NCBI RefSeq assembly: GCF_007673525.1
Contig: NZ_VDZU01000001.1
Span: 372,001-436,000, forward strand
Source: Fictibacillus phosphorivorans
GTDB lineage: Bacteria; Bacillota; Bacilli; Bacillales; Fictibacillaceae
DNA: 64,000 nucleotides
Reading direction: 5' to 3'
A program made the translations under genes and the position numbers. Every line of letters begins with the position of its first letter. Position 1 is the first letter of the stretch. This document shows, in pieces, positions 1 to 8,209 of this stretch. Under the pieces are notes generated by a model. That model made no database searches, had not been told where the DNA came from, and worked only from the letters and a program-made list of their open reading frames with translations.

Positions 1-1097
1 ATGAGCTCTCCATTGAAGGATGGATGACGTTAAAAGACGCACTGATCCTTTACACTTCAGGTTCTACAGGAAACCCGAAAGGCATCGTAAAATCGGGTCG
101 ATCCTTCGTATGTAACATCGAATCAACGATGAAGAGGATGCGGTACTACCGTGAAGATGTTCTTCTGCCTTTGATTCCGTTTACACATTTTTATGGTCTG
201 TCTATCCTCTTCATCTGGTGGCTAGAGAAATGTGATCTTGTTCTATGTAACTACAAAGATATCAGAAGTATCGTGAAAGCGATCATCGATAAAAAAGTGA
301 CAGTCGTTGATGGAATTCCCTCTACCTATTATGTATTCAATCGGTTGTTGAACAAGCGCGCAGAGTCTCTTCAAGTGATTAAAGAGTCAAACGTAAGGAT
401 GTGGTGTGTCGGAGGAGCCCCACTATCTAAAAAATTGAGTGGTGAGTTTGAACGCTTGATGGATAAACCGCTTTTGGATGGCTATGGTCTCTCAGAAGTG
501 GGGAACGTTGCTCTGAACGTTGAGGGTCCTGAGTTTGGATGTGGGCAGCCGATCGAAGGTGTGAGACTTAAAGTCGCTCGTTCTGACGGTAAAGAGAGTG
601 AGTTCTTAGAGATAGGAGAAGTTCTTGTCCAATCTTCTGGTGTGATGGAATGCTATTTTGAGAATCAGGAAAAGACCGACGAGGTCTATCATGATGGATG
701 GTTCAAGACGAACGATCTTGGTTATTTAGACGCTCATGGAAACCTTTTTATCGTCGGTCGATTAGGGGAAGAGATCCTACGGAACGGATATTTGATCTAT
801 CCCGCTAGTATCGAAAAAGAGATCGAAGATCGTTTAGGGATCAAAAGTAAAGTCATCTCGATAGAAGATGAGAAGAAAGGTGCCGTTCTTCTGCTGTTTG
901 TGGAGGCTTCGGAGGAAGAAGAGAATCAACTGAAAAGAATGATCAACCAGGCACTAAACCCCATATTGCGGCCGGATAAAATCATTGTGTTAGATGAGTT
1001 TCCGTATCTTGCGAACGGGAAGATCGATCAGATTCAGATTAAACAATGGGCTACACACTATAGCAAAGGAAAGGAGAGGGAGTTATGGGTTACGTAA
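1..1097 (+). CDS. Adenylate-forming acyl-CoA/ACP ligase, 5' end cut by window
   Basis: An ANL-superfamily ligase that would activate a carboxylic acid as acyl-AMP and pass it to CoA or a carrier protein. The frame is open to the window edge, so the apparent ATG at 24 is internal: the phosphate-binding motif YTSGSTGNPKG lies only about 17 residues in, whereas it normally sits around residue 150-200. Further motifs are DGYGLSE, FKTNDLG, the hinge GRLGEEILRNG and the C-terminal LANGKIDQ with the adenylation lysine, so the visible two thirds look functional. It overlaps the next gene by 13 bp, which suggests translational coupling in a biosynthetic operon. The substrate cannot be read from the sequence; a fatty, aryl or short acid are all possible. 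Confidence 0.85.
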   Translation, partial: ELSIEGWMTLKDALILYTSGSTGNPKGIVKSGRSFVCNIESTMKRMRYYREDVLLPLIPFTHFYGLSILFIWWLEKCDLVLCNYKDIRSIVKAIIDKKVTVVDGIPSTYYVFNRLLNKRAESLQVIKESNVRMWCVGGAPLSKKLSGEFERLMDKPLLDGYGLSEVGNVALNVEGPEFGCGQPIEGVRLKVARSDGKESEFLEIGEVLVQSSGVMECYFENQEKTDEVYHDGWFKTNDLGYLDAHGNLFIVGRLGEEILRNGYLIYPASIEKEIEDRLGIKSKVISIEDEKKGAVLLLFVEASEEEENQLKRMINQALNPILRPDKIIVLDEFPYLANGKIDQIQIKQWATHYSKGKERELWVT

Positions 1098-2320
1098 GTG
1101 TGTTGGATAGACGCACTTCTTTGATGGAAGTACGAAAAGAAACCCTCGAACGAACGGTTGAGTACATGGAGAACAATCGAAAGGCGATCGAAGATATCTT
1201 ACTTGAGATTTCTACGTACCGAACAGTAGAAGAAGAGTTCGAGACGGCTATCCGAACGCTCAAGAAGGGCTATATGGAAGTGGAGATGAATCAGCCTCCG
1301 ACCATCAACAAGATGTCTGTTTTTATGCCATCGAACCTTATTCTTTATTCGTATGTTTTGTATCTACTCATTCCTTCTTATTATACGAAAGAGATTGAGT
1401 TTCGCAGTTCTAACCAGGTGATCGACCAAGTGAGAAGACTTCATGAGCTCTTGAAGCAGGCACACGAGCTGCCGATCACACTGCTCGAGTTATCACATAG
1501 ACAATACATGAAGCGTTCTGCACTAGAAGCTGAAGTGGTGGTTTTTACGGGTACGTATCAAAACGCCGAACAGATCAAGTCCCAGTTCAGCAAAGACCAG
1601 ATGTTTATCTACTTTGGACAAGGTGTGAATCCATTCATCCTTTTAGAAACAGCAGATATTGAGAAAGCTGTTCATGATCTCATCCAAGCGCGCATGTTCA
1701 ATACCGGACAAGACTGTATGGGGCCGGATGTGGTGTATGTACCCGTTAACGTACGAAAAGAGTTTACTGATTATTTAGTGAATTCTCTTAAAAACCTGAA
1801 GTTTGGAGACAATCAGGATCCCTTCGCTGATTATGGGAAGATGTTCTACACTTCGACTCTAGAGTCGATCGGTGAGTATCTGAATCAACATAGTCAATTT
1901 ATCGAACACGGCGGTACGATCGATTTTTGGAATAAGGTCATCGAACCCACCGTGATCACGAGTTCTCTAAGAGACAACTTAGAGATCGAAGAGTTCTTCT
2001 CACCCATCTTTAACGTTGTAACCTATGAAGAAGTGGACGAACTAAAGAAAATAGTTCAAGAGAGCTACTTCCGAGAACGTGCGATGGGGGCTAGTGTTTA
2101 CGGAACAGATGATAACGGACTTGTTGATGTATTAAGACGAAAACATGTTGTGAGTATTAATGAGACGCTATTTGCTATCGAGAACGGTAACGAACCATTC
2201 GGTGGCTACGGCCCTATGGCTAATTACGTGTACTATCAAAATCAGCTGCACATCAAACCGTTATTGATCTCAAACGTGTTACGTGAGCTATGGACCAGCG
2301 AGGAGCCTCTGGATGACTAA
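1085..2320 (+). CDS. Aldehyde-dehydrogenase-fold enzyme, probable acyl-thioester reductase
   Basis: A 411-residue member of the ALDH superfamily. The nucleophile is Cys211 in NTGQDC, the oxyanion Asn is probably Asn84 in MPSNLI, and the C-terminal motifs EEFFSPIF and NEPFGGYG are present. The usual ELGG motif, whose Glu is the water-activating base of hydrolytic ALDHs, reads FGQG (about residues 177-180). Loss of that Glu is typical of CoA-acylating ALDHs, so I infer reversible reduction of an acyl thioester to an aldehyde rather than aldehyde oxidation. It is shorter than typical ALDHs (about 480 residues). A strong AAGGAGAGG site precedes the ATG. It overlaps both neighbours and so belongs to the same operon as the ligase and the thiamine-diphosphate enzyme. 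Confidence 0.8.
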   Translation: MGYVSVLDRRTSLMEVRKETLERTVEYMENNRKAIEDILLEISTYRTVEEEFETAIRTLKKGYMEVEMNQPPTINKMSVFMPSNLILYSYVLYLLIPSYYTKEIEFRSSNQVIDQVRRLHELLKQAHELPITLLELSHRQYMKRSALEAEVVVFTGTYQNAEQIKSQFSKDQMFIYFGQGVNPFILLETADIEKAVHDLIQARMFNTGQDCMGPDVVYVPVNVRKEFTDYLVNSLKNLKFGDNQDPFADYGKMFYTSTLESIGEYLNQHSQFIEHGGTIDFWNKVIEPTVITSSLRDNLEIEEFFSPIFNVVTYEEVDELKKIVQESYFRERAMGASVYGTDDNGLVDVLRRKHVVSINETLFAIENGNEPFGGYGPMANYVYYQNQLHIKPLLISNVLRELWTSEEPLDD

Positions 2321-3983
2321 ACAGACTGTTTGGGAAAAGGTAGCATCGTGTCTCAGTGCGTATGGAACAGAGATCGTTTTTGGATTACCGAGTGATGACT
2401 TAAAACTGTTACAGTGCATCGAAGAGAAGGAGATAGAATTCTTCTCTGCTAAAGATCAAAGCAACGCTCTATACATGGCAACGGGTTATTCGTTAGCTTC
2501 AGGTAGACTGTCTGTATGTCATATCGGCAAAGGCCCCGCTGTAGCAAGTAGCATCACAGGTGTTTTAGAAGCGAGTTCGCAGAGTATACCGCTCTTAATC
2601 ATCGCTACCGCTACAGATACGAACCGCTATGGTTCAAAGAAAGCCTTTCAAGAAGCTGATCAGTTAAAGTTGATCTCACCTCTCACGAAGTGGAGTCATC
2701 GGGTAGAGAGCGCTGCATCTGTTGGGTGGGTATTAAAGAAAGCGATCTTTACAGCGATAAATGGTTCTCAGGGACCGGTCTATATCGAGATCCCTGAAAA
2801 CATCGGCAGTGAACTCGTCGATGAAGAACTCTTTTCTTTCAAGCATTTCCACGTTTCAGATAAAGTCCCATCATCAAACTCTATCCGTGAAGCACAGAGG
2901 TTGATTCATAACGCGAGAAATCCGGTCATTTTAGCCGGTGGTGGTTGTAAACGTTCGACCAACAGATCAACGATCACCCAGCTCGCAGAGTTGATTGACG
3001 CACCAATCTTTGTGACGGCATCTGGAAGAGGGTGTGTGGATGAAAATCACCCCTTATTCTGTGGTCTTGGAGGCTTATACTCTTCAAGTGAGATGGACAC
3101 GCTCATCAAAGAGTGTGACCTCTTCCTCTCACTCGGCAGCAAACTCGAAGAAACGGTGTTATTCGGGTGGGAAGAGCATCTTTTATCGAGGGACATGATC
3201 GAGATCAACATCGACGAGAACGATTTTAACCTCTACTTTGACAGCTTAAAACTAGTCGGAGAAGTCGGTTCTACTCTTAACCTTTTAATTGAAACCATCG
3301 AACCATCGTTTAAAGTTACATCACAGAATAAAGTCAGCATCATCAAAAAGAAGTTGCACGAGCAAAAACAAGAGAACCTGCAAAGAAACGATGAACTGAA
3401 GGTCATCGATATTCTAGAAGAGATGGAAACGACTCTAGCCGAAAACAGTGTACTGGTTCACGAGAACGGCCTACAAGACATGTGGAGCTATTTTTATCCG
3501 AATTTCAAGTTGAGAAAGAATCAGAACGCTATAGTCCCGAGTGAACAGACGAGCCTTGGGTTTGGGTGTGGAGCGGCTGTAGGCGTGAAGAAAGCTCATC
3601 CAGATCGTCCTGTTATAGCACTCGTGGGAGATGGGGCGTTCAACTTGTTCAGTGTAGAACTTCCTACACTCATCACGCAAAAGATCCCCATCATCTATGT
3701 TGTATTAAAGAACGGGGGATATGGTTGGTTAGAATTTCAGAACAACAGTCAGGAGACGAGATTTGTAGAACCTTCGATTTCTTTAGTGTCTATCGATCAC
3801 GAGCAACTGTGTGTTCTCCCGTTAGTTGAAAAGAATCAACTAGGAAAGGTTTTTTCAGAGAGTATCAAAAGGATGAATGAAGGAAAGACGGTTGTGATCG
3901 AAGCGACGGTTCACCTAAATGATGTTCCTAGTGCGTTAAGCGAATTGTATGGAGATTTTCCAGTAAAGGAGGTTGTTCAATGA
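2313..3983 (+). CDS. Thiamine-diphosphate-dependent enzyme (acetolactate synthase/2-oxoacid decarboxylase fold)
   Basis: A 556-residue three-domain TPP enzyme. The PYR domain comes first (EIVFGLPSDD, then MATGYSLASG), a central Rossmann-like domain follows (NPVILAGGG), then the PP domain with the TPP/Mg motif GDGAFN at about residue 439 and KNGGYGW ending near 470. The cofactor-activating Glu of the PYR domain aligns without gaps to Gln49 in AKDQSNA, with Asp48 beside it; this is unusual and bears on mechanism. The order of residues there (x-S-N-A) recalls the phospho- and sulfopyruvate decarboxylases as much as acetolactate synthase. I chose the ATG at 2313 because GAGGAG lies 8 bp upstream; the upstream GTG lacks a site. 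It overlaps its upstream neighbour by 8 bp and the ketosynthase III by 4 bp. Substrate unknown; acyloin formation or 2-oxoacid decarboxylation are the likely reactions. Confidence 0.8.
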   Translation: MTKQTVWEKVASCLSAYGTEIVFGLPSDDLKLLQCIEEKEIEFFSAKDQSNALYMATGYSLASGRLSVCHIGKGPAVASSITGVLEASSQSIPLLIIATATDTNRYGSKKAFQEADQLKLISPLTKWSHRVESAASVGWVLKKAIFTAINGSQGPVYIEIPENIGSELVDEELFSFKHFHVSDKVPSSNSIREAQRLIHNARNPVILAGGGCKRSTNRSTITQLAELIDAPIFVTASGRGCVDENHPLFCGLGGLYSSSEMDTLIKECDLFLSLGSKLEETVLFGWEEHLLSRDMIEINIDENDFNLYFDSLKLVGEVGSTLNLLIETIEPSFKVTSQNKVSIIKKKLHEQKQENLQRNDELKVIDILEEMETTLAENSVLVHENGLQDMWSYFYPNFKLRKNQNAIVPSEQTSLGFGCGAAVGVKKAHPDRPVIALVGDGAFNLFSVELPTLITQKIPIIYVVLKNGGYGWLEFQNNSQETRFVEPSISLVSIDHEQLCVLPLVEKNQLGKVFSESIKRMNEGKTVVIEATVHLNDVPSALSELYGDFPVKEVVQ

Positions 3984-5014
3984 CGACACAAACGGTAGTA
4001 AGACCGAGTATTGTTGAGACGACAGGATTGAAGATCCCCGTCACGATTCAAGGAGCGGGTTTTGCCGTTCCGAGTCAGATCGTAACGAACGACGAACTGA
4101 GCGAGAAGTTTAATACAACCGATCAGTGGATCCAAGAGAAGACCGGTATAAAAGAAAGACGGTACTTAGAAGATGGCCGTACAACTTCAGATCTATGTAT
4201 CGAAGCAAGTCTAGAAGCGATCGCAAAAGCAGGTATCCAACCTGGAGACCTTGATGCAATCATCATCACTACGACGACTCCTGATCAATGTCTACCATCA
4301 ACGGCCATGATCATAAAAGATGCGCTTGGAGCTACTCGTGCGATGCCGATCGATTTAAACCAGGCTGCCTGTGCAGGTGGGATCTATTCGATACTGATCG
4401 GCTCACACTTACTTCAGAACGAACATATGAACAACGTTCTTGTGATCGGCGCTGAAATCCTCTCACGAATCATGGATCCTACAGACAGAAGCACATCGGT
4501 GTTCTTTGGTGACGCTGCTGGAGCTGTTGTTCTTCAAAAGACAAGTGAAGGGTATGGTTTGTTAGCGTGGGATGTGGATTCCAAGTTGAATGATGCTGTC
4601 AAGATCGTGGGTGGTGGGGCGACGCCACTTCCAGAGGGAGAGACGCTCGAGAGCGGTCAGTATATTAAGATGAACGGTAGAGAAGTTTGGAACGTAGCGA
4701 CTGAAGCGATTCCATCATCCATTCGTAACGTCGTCAAGAAGGCAAACTTAACGATCGAAGATATCGATCACTTCTTGATTCATCAAGCAAACGTCAACAT
4801 CGTACGTGCAGCGTTAGAAGAACTTCAGGTACCAGAAGACAAGACAACGTTTACGGTTCACGAATACGCCAATACAGGATCAGCAACTCTCTTTTCTGTC
4901 CTTTATAAAGCGTTACAAGAACAACGTATCAATGAGGGTGATACGATCGTCTTCTCGGCGATCGGAGCAGGTTTTCTTTGGGGCTCACTCTGTTTAAAAT
5001 ACATCAACAATTAA
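3980..5014 (+). CDS. 3-oxoacyl-ACP synthase III (FabH-like ketosynthase)
   Basis: A 344-residue KAS III that would condense an acyl-CoA starter with malonyl-ACP. The complete catalytic triad is visible: Cys131 in NQAACAGG, His268 in FLIHQAN and Asn298 in YANTGSA. The substrate-pocket and dimer motifs DQWIQEKTGI and FFGDAAGAVVL are also present. It is a little longer than housekeeping FabH (about 310-330), with roughly 20 extra N-terminal residues. Start ATG has AAGGAGG 8 bp upstream and overlaps the upstream stop (ATGA). Placed between a TPP enzyme and a dedicated ACP, it is probably the priming ketosynthase of a secondary pathway, and not the housekeeping fabH. Confidence 0.9.
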   Translation: MTTQTVVRPSIVETTGLKIPVTIQGAGFAVPSQIVTNDELSEKFNTTDQWIQEKTGIKERRYLEDGRTTSDLCIEASLEAIAKAGIQPGDLDAIIITTTTPDQCLPSTAMIIKDALGATRAMPIDLNQAACAGGIYSILIGSHLLQNEHMNNVLVIGAEILSRIMDPTDRSTSVFFGDAAGAVVLQKTSEGYGLLAWDVDSKLNDAVKIVGGGATPLPEGETLESGQYIKMNGREVWNVATEAIPSSIRNVVKKANLTIEDIDHFLIHQANVNIVRAALEELQVPEDKTTFTVHEYANTGSATLFSVLYKALQEQRINEGDTIVFSAIGAGFLWGSLCLKYINN

Positions 5015-5032
5015 AAATAGAAGGGTTGGATT

Positions 5033-5305
5033 ATGATGAAAGAAATAATGAAAGAGAAGATCAAGTTGAAGTTTATCAGCTCGTACAAGTTATCACTCAC
5101 ACCGGATGAGATCGATGATGATGCAGCATTATTCGGAGTGAACTCTCCTTACGGTCTAGATTCGATGGATGTTTTATTCTTTATCAATCATGTGAAACAA
5201 GATTATGAACTCGAGTTAGGGGCTATCGATACGGAGAGCTTTAAGACGGTTAACAACATCGTGAACTTTATTGAAAAACAAGCTCAAGAACGTCAGACGA
5301 ACTAA
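5033..5305 (+). CDS. Acyl carrier protein of the biosynthetic island
   Basis: A 90-residue acidic helical carrier protein. The phosphopantetheine attachment site is Ser44 in YGLDSMDVL, in place of the usual DSLD. Conserved helix II/III hydrophobics follow (FINHVKQDYELEL). It would carry the growing chain for the ketosynthases on either side. Activation needs a 4'-phosphopantetheinyl transferase, and an Sfp-type enzyme is encoded at 16.9-17.6 kb. The ribosome site is weak (AAGGGTTGG). A hairpin terminator just downstream may limit read-through into the next genes and so set the carrier-to-enzyme ratio. Confidence 0.88.
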   Translation: MMKEIMKEKIKLKFISSYKLSLTPDEIDDDAALFGVNSPYGLDSMDVLFFINHVKQDYELELGAIDTESFKTVNNIVNFIEKQAQERQTN

Positions 5306-5312
5306 TCCACGG

Positions 5313-5338
5313 AACCCTGTAAACACAGGGTTTTTATT
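5313..5338 (+). terminator. Intrinsic terminator after the ACP gene
   Basis: An 8-bp stem (AACCCTGT / ACAGGGTT) with an AAAC loop runs into TTTATTTT. It lies between the ACP and the next co-directional gene, so it may act as a partial terminator inside the cluster. Confidence 0.7.
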
Positions 5339-5369
5339 TTCTTCTTATTAGAGAAAGGTCAGGATAAAC

Positions 5370-6383
5370 ATGGTAAATAAAATCGTCATAACGGGTCTAG
5401 GGATGATCAATCCACTCGGTCATACCTGTCTGGAGGTCTATAACGCTTATCAAGACAAGGTGAACTCTATCAATCAAGGCATCTCTCATTATGACCCTAC
5501 CAACCACTTTGAAAAAAAAGAGATCAACCGACTAGATAGTTTTTCTCAGTATGCGATCGTTGCAGCGAACGAAGCGATCGAACAAGCGAAACTAAGTGAC
5601 TATGAAGGTTCGATGGAAGAAATCAGCGTCATCATCGGTGCTGCTGGAAACGGAGCGGATCAGTTTCTTCAAGAGAATCACGAACTCTTGATAGAACGAG
5701 GCCCTAAACGGATCAGTCCCTATTATTCATCTGCAGCGATGATCAATTCACCACCCGCTGAGATCGCTTTAAAGAACGGGTTTCAAGGTCCGTCGGCTGC
5801 TGTCTTGGCAGGAGAGGCAAGCGGTCTACTCGCTCTCGGTCAAGCGGTGAACTATATCCAAAACGGTAGTTGTACGATCGCTATAGCTGGTGGAACACAA
5901 GGAGATATCTCACTTCTGACGGAAACAGGATACGAAAAATCAGCTATCATTTCAGAGTACCCACACCATCCACTCAACCCAGGAGCGGGAGCTGTCGTGA
6001 TAGAAACAGAGAAAGAAGCAAGACGAAGAGGTGCAGAACCCATAGGTGAAGTGATCAGCTTTTCCATGAGTACCGTGAGTGATGAAGCAGAGGTTAAAGA
6101 AGCGGTGATTGATGCGTTAGCAGAAGCTAACATTGAAACACATATGGTCGACTTGATCGGTGTAGCGGAAGAAACGGATGTTGTCACATCGATCTTTAAA
6201 CAGGATGTCGAAATTCTTTCGCTTAAAGAATCAATGGGTAACACGCTTGCAGCGAGTGGTGTCAATCAAGTCATCTTAAGCCTTCTATCACTTAAAGAGA
6301 CGGGAAAGAAAGAAGCGATCGGGCTGGTTAACTGTATAGATCCTGCAGGGCATTTCGGATGTTTAATCATTAAAGTAGTTTAG
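5370..6383 (+). CDS. Degenerate ketosynthase, chain-length-factor-like
   Basis: A 337-residue KAS I/II-fold protein that has lost the catalytic residues. The active-site Cys motif reads LAGEASG, with Glu149 at the Cys position. The region that should carry the first His (NAHGTGT) is missing, and the second His region reads ESMGNTLAASG with no His. About 75 residues are missing relative to its partner at 6971-8206. Chain-length factors of type II polyketide synthases likewise replace the Cys (usually with Gln) and pair with an active ketosynthase, so I infer a heterodimer with the downstream KAS. Ribosome site GAGAAAGG. Alternatively it could be a decaying copy, but the intact frame and operon position argue against that. 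Confidence 0.82.
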   Translation: MVNKIVITGLGMINPLGHTCLEVYNAYQDKVNSINQGISHYDPTNHFEKKEINRLDSFSQYAIVAANEAIEQAKLSDYEGSMEEISVIIGAAGNGADQFLQENHELLIERGPKRISPYYSSAAMINSPPAEIALKNGFQGPSAAVLAGEASGLLALGQAVNYIQNGSCTIAIAGGTQGDISLLTETGYEKSAIISEYPHHPLNPGAGAVVIETEKEARRRGAEPIGEVISFSMSTVSDEAEVKEAVIDALAEANIETHMVDLIGVAEETDVVTSIFKQDVEILSLKESMGNTLAASGVNQVILSLLSLKETGKKEAIGLVNCIDPAGHFGCLIIKVV

Positions 6384-6393
6384 GAGACAGATA

Positions 6394-6807
6394 ATGGATA
6401 ACTTTAATATTCAAAAAGTGCTTCCTCACCGCTATCCGTTTCTTCTCGTCGATCGTGTAACAGAAAGAGAAGTGTTGAAGTGGGCAAAAGGATTTAAAAA
6501 TGTAACACGTAATGAGTGGTTCATGAACTCAAAATTAGAACCAACTATGCCAGAAGTCCTTATCCTAGAAGCGATCGGACAGCTCGGTGCGTTCGTTTTA
6601 CCAGAAGAAGAGACTGATATCGGACTTCTTTCTGGAGTTAAGAACGCGGTCTTTATAAAACCGGTCTACCCCGGAGACCGGTTAGATCTTTACTTTGAAG
6701 TGATTAAGAAGAGAGCGACCGTCTTTAAAGGAAGAGGGTACGCGATGGTAGAAGGAGAAAAAGTGGTGGAAGTAGATGAGATCACGGTCTCTTACTTAAG
6801 AGAATAG
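6394..6807 (+). CDS. FabZ-like hot-dog protein lacking the catalytic histidine motif
   Basis: A 137-residue single hot-dog domain. The N-terminal LPHRYPFLLVDRV is typical of FabZ and the helix TMPEVLILEAIGQLG keeps the catalytic Glu (Glu59). The GHFP motif that carries the catalytic His is absent: the region reads WFMNSKLEPT and is two residues shorter. I infer either a dehydratase with altered chemistry or a non-dehydrating role such as acyl-ACP binding, isomerisation or thioester handling. It lies 10 bp after the chain-length-factor-like gene and is followed by a terminator. Similar hot-dog proteins sit beside KS/CLF pairs in reducing type II polyketide and aryl-polyene clusters. Confidence 0.8.
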   Translation: MDNFNIQKVLPHRYPFLLVDRVTEREVLKWAKGFKNVTRNEWFMNSKLEPTMPEVLILEAIGQLGAFVLPEEETDIGLLSGVKNAVFIKPVYPGDRLDLYFEVIKKRATVFKGRGYAMVEGEKVVEVDEITVSYLRE

Positions 6808-6824
6808 GTAATTTGAAACTGTAC

Positions 6825-6857
6825 AAAGACTCTCACGTTTTTTGAGGGTCTTTTTTT
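6825..6857 (+). terminator. Intrinsic terminator after the FabZ-like gene
   Basis: Stem AAGACTCTCA / TGAGGGTCTT (one G-T pair) followed by seven T. The next 110 bp lack a gene and are AT-rich; they probably hold the promoter of the ketosynthase II gene. Confidence 0.7.
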
Positions 6858-6970
6858 AGTTCTTTGTGTTGATTTATTCCAATTCCTTCATTTTTGCGGT
6901 AATTGCTAGTTTTTTTCTCACTCCTTGTTAATAAAATGAGGAGGTAGTTTTACAGAAAGGGGACAACACT

Positions 6971-8206
6971 TTGAAACGCAGGGTAGTCATTACCGGATGT
7001 GGTGTCGTAACTCCTATCGGTACACACATCGACGAATTCTGGCAGAACATGATTTTAGGTAAGAGTGGGGCAAGAACAATTGAGCGCTTTAATACGGAAG
7101 GATACACTACGCGGATCGCAGCTGAGATCGATAACAGTTCCTCTCTAACTCCAAGGTCAGAAGAAGTAGCTGACTCGTTTTCAGATTATGCACTTACAGC
7201 GTCAATAGAGAGCTGGAAGATGGCAGGGCTCGATGAAGGATCTTTCGATATCAGGCGGACCGGTGTGATCGTAGGATCGAGTAACGGGGGAGATCAGTTC
7301 TTTCAAGAGAATCACCTTTCCTTATTAAACGGCTCTAAGGAAGACGTAGATCCAGAGAAATTTAGAGCTAGTATGATCAACAGCGTACCTATCCGCATAG
7401 CAAAAGAACTAAAGATAAAAGGTCCCGCTTGGTCGATCTCTACCGCTTGTGCTTCTGGAACGAACGCGATAGGTGAAGCGTTTCGAGCCATACAGAGGGG
7501 TTCGATGGATGTTTTCATCGCAGGCGGAACAGATGATGGTATACAAAGTTTGAACATAGCAGGACTCGCACGCATTCATGCGATGACGAGAAAAAATGAT
7601 ACACCTACAAAAGCGAGTCGTCCTTTTGATAAGAACAGAGATGGATTCCTCATGGGCGCTGGGTCTGGGATGGTTGTCGTGGAAGAATTCAACCACGCTA
7701 AAGATAGAGGAGCTAACATCTTAGCTGAAGTGATCGGATATGGTGCAACAACTGATGCTCATCATATTACGGCGCCTCATCCAGAAGGTCTTCTAGCTGC
7801 TCGGGCGATGGAAAAAGCGTTAGATGAAGCGGGATTACCACCGAGAGACATCCATTATATCAATGCTCATGGCACAGGAACACAACTGAACGATCAGATG
7901 GAAGCAAAAGCGATCCATCGTGTGTTCGAGGAATATGGAAAAGAGATACCTGTCAATGCGATCAAGTCCATGACCGGACACATGCTCGGTGGATCTGGTG
8001 CTGTCGAAGTGATCGCAACGGTCCTTTCGATGGTAAACAACTTTATCCCTCGTACGATAAATTGCGATGAACTCGATGAAGATTTACAGCTGAACATCGT
8101 GAGGGAGGAATCCATTCCTCATCCGATCGAGAACGCAATGAGCAACTCGTTTGGTTTTGGTGGCCATAACGTAAGTTTAATTCTAAGAAAAGTCAGAGGA
8201 GAGTAA
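6971..8206 (+). CDS. 3-oxoacyl-ACP synthase II (FabF-like), catalytically complete
   Basis: A 411-residue KAS II that elongates acyl-ACP with malonyl-ACP. The Cys-His-His-Lys set is complete: Cys160 in STACASG, His300 in NAHGTGT, Lys332 and His337 in IKSMTGHMLGGSG. Length is that of FabF. The start is TTG at 6971, with AAAGGGGA eight bases upstream; no ATG fits. It is the probable catalytic partner of the degenerate ketosynthase at 5370-6383 and is separated from it by the FabZ-like gene and a terminator. Its stop is only 3 bp from the RND exporter start, so synthase and exporter are co-transcribed. Confidence 0.9.
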   Translation: MKRRVVITGCGVVTPIGTHIDEFWQNMILGKSGARTIERFNTEGYTTRIAAEIDNSSSLTPRSEEVADSFSDYALTASIESWKMAGLDEGSFDIRRTGVIVGSSNGGDQFFQENHLSLLNGSKEDVDPEKFRASMINSVPIRIAKELKIKGPAWSISTACASGTNAIGEAFRAIQRGSMDVFIAGGTDDGIQSLNIAGLARIHAMTRKNDTPTKASRPFDKNRDGFLMGAGSGMVVVEEFNHAKDRGANILAEVIGYGATTDAHHITAPHPEGLLAARAMEKALDEAGLPPRDIHYINAHGTGTQLNDQMEAKAIHRVFEEYGKEIPVNAIKSMTGHMLGGSGAVEVIATVLSMVNNFIPRTINCDELDEDLQLNIVREESIPHPIENAMSNSFGFGGHNVSLILRKVRGE

Positions 8207-8209
8207 ACT

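Noticed and set aside
5852-6265. Long antisense frames within the ketosynthase, RND, panF and other genes
   Set aside because: They are shadows of real genes on the opposite strand, without ribosome sites or recognisable domains.
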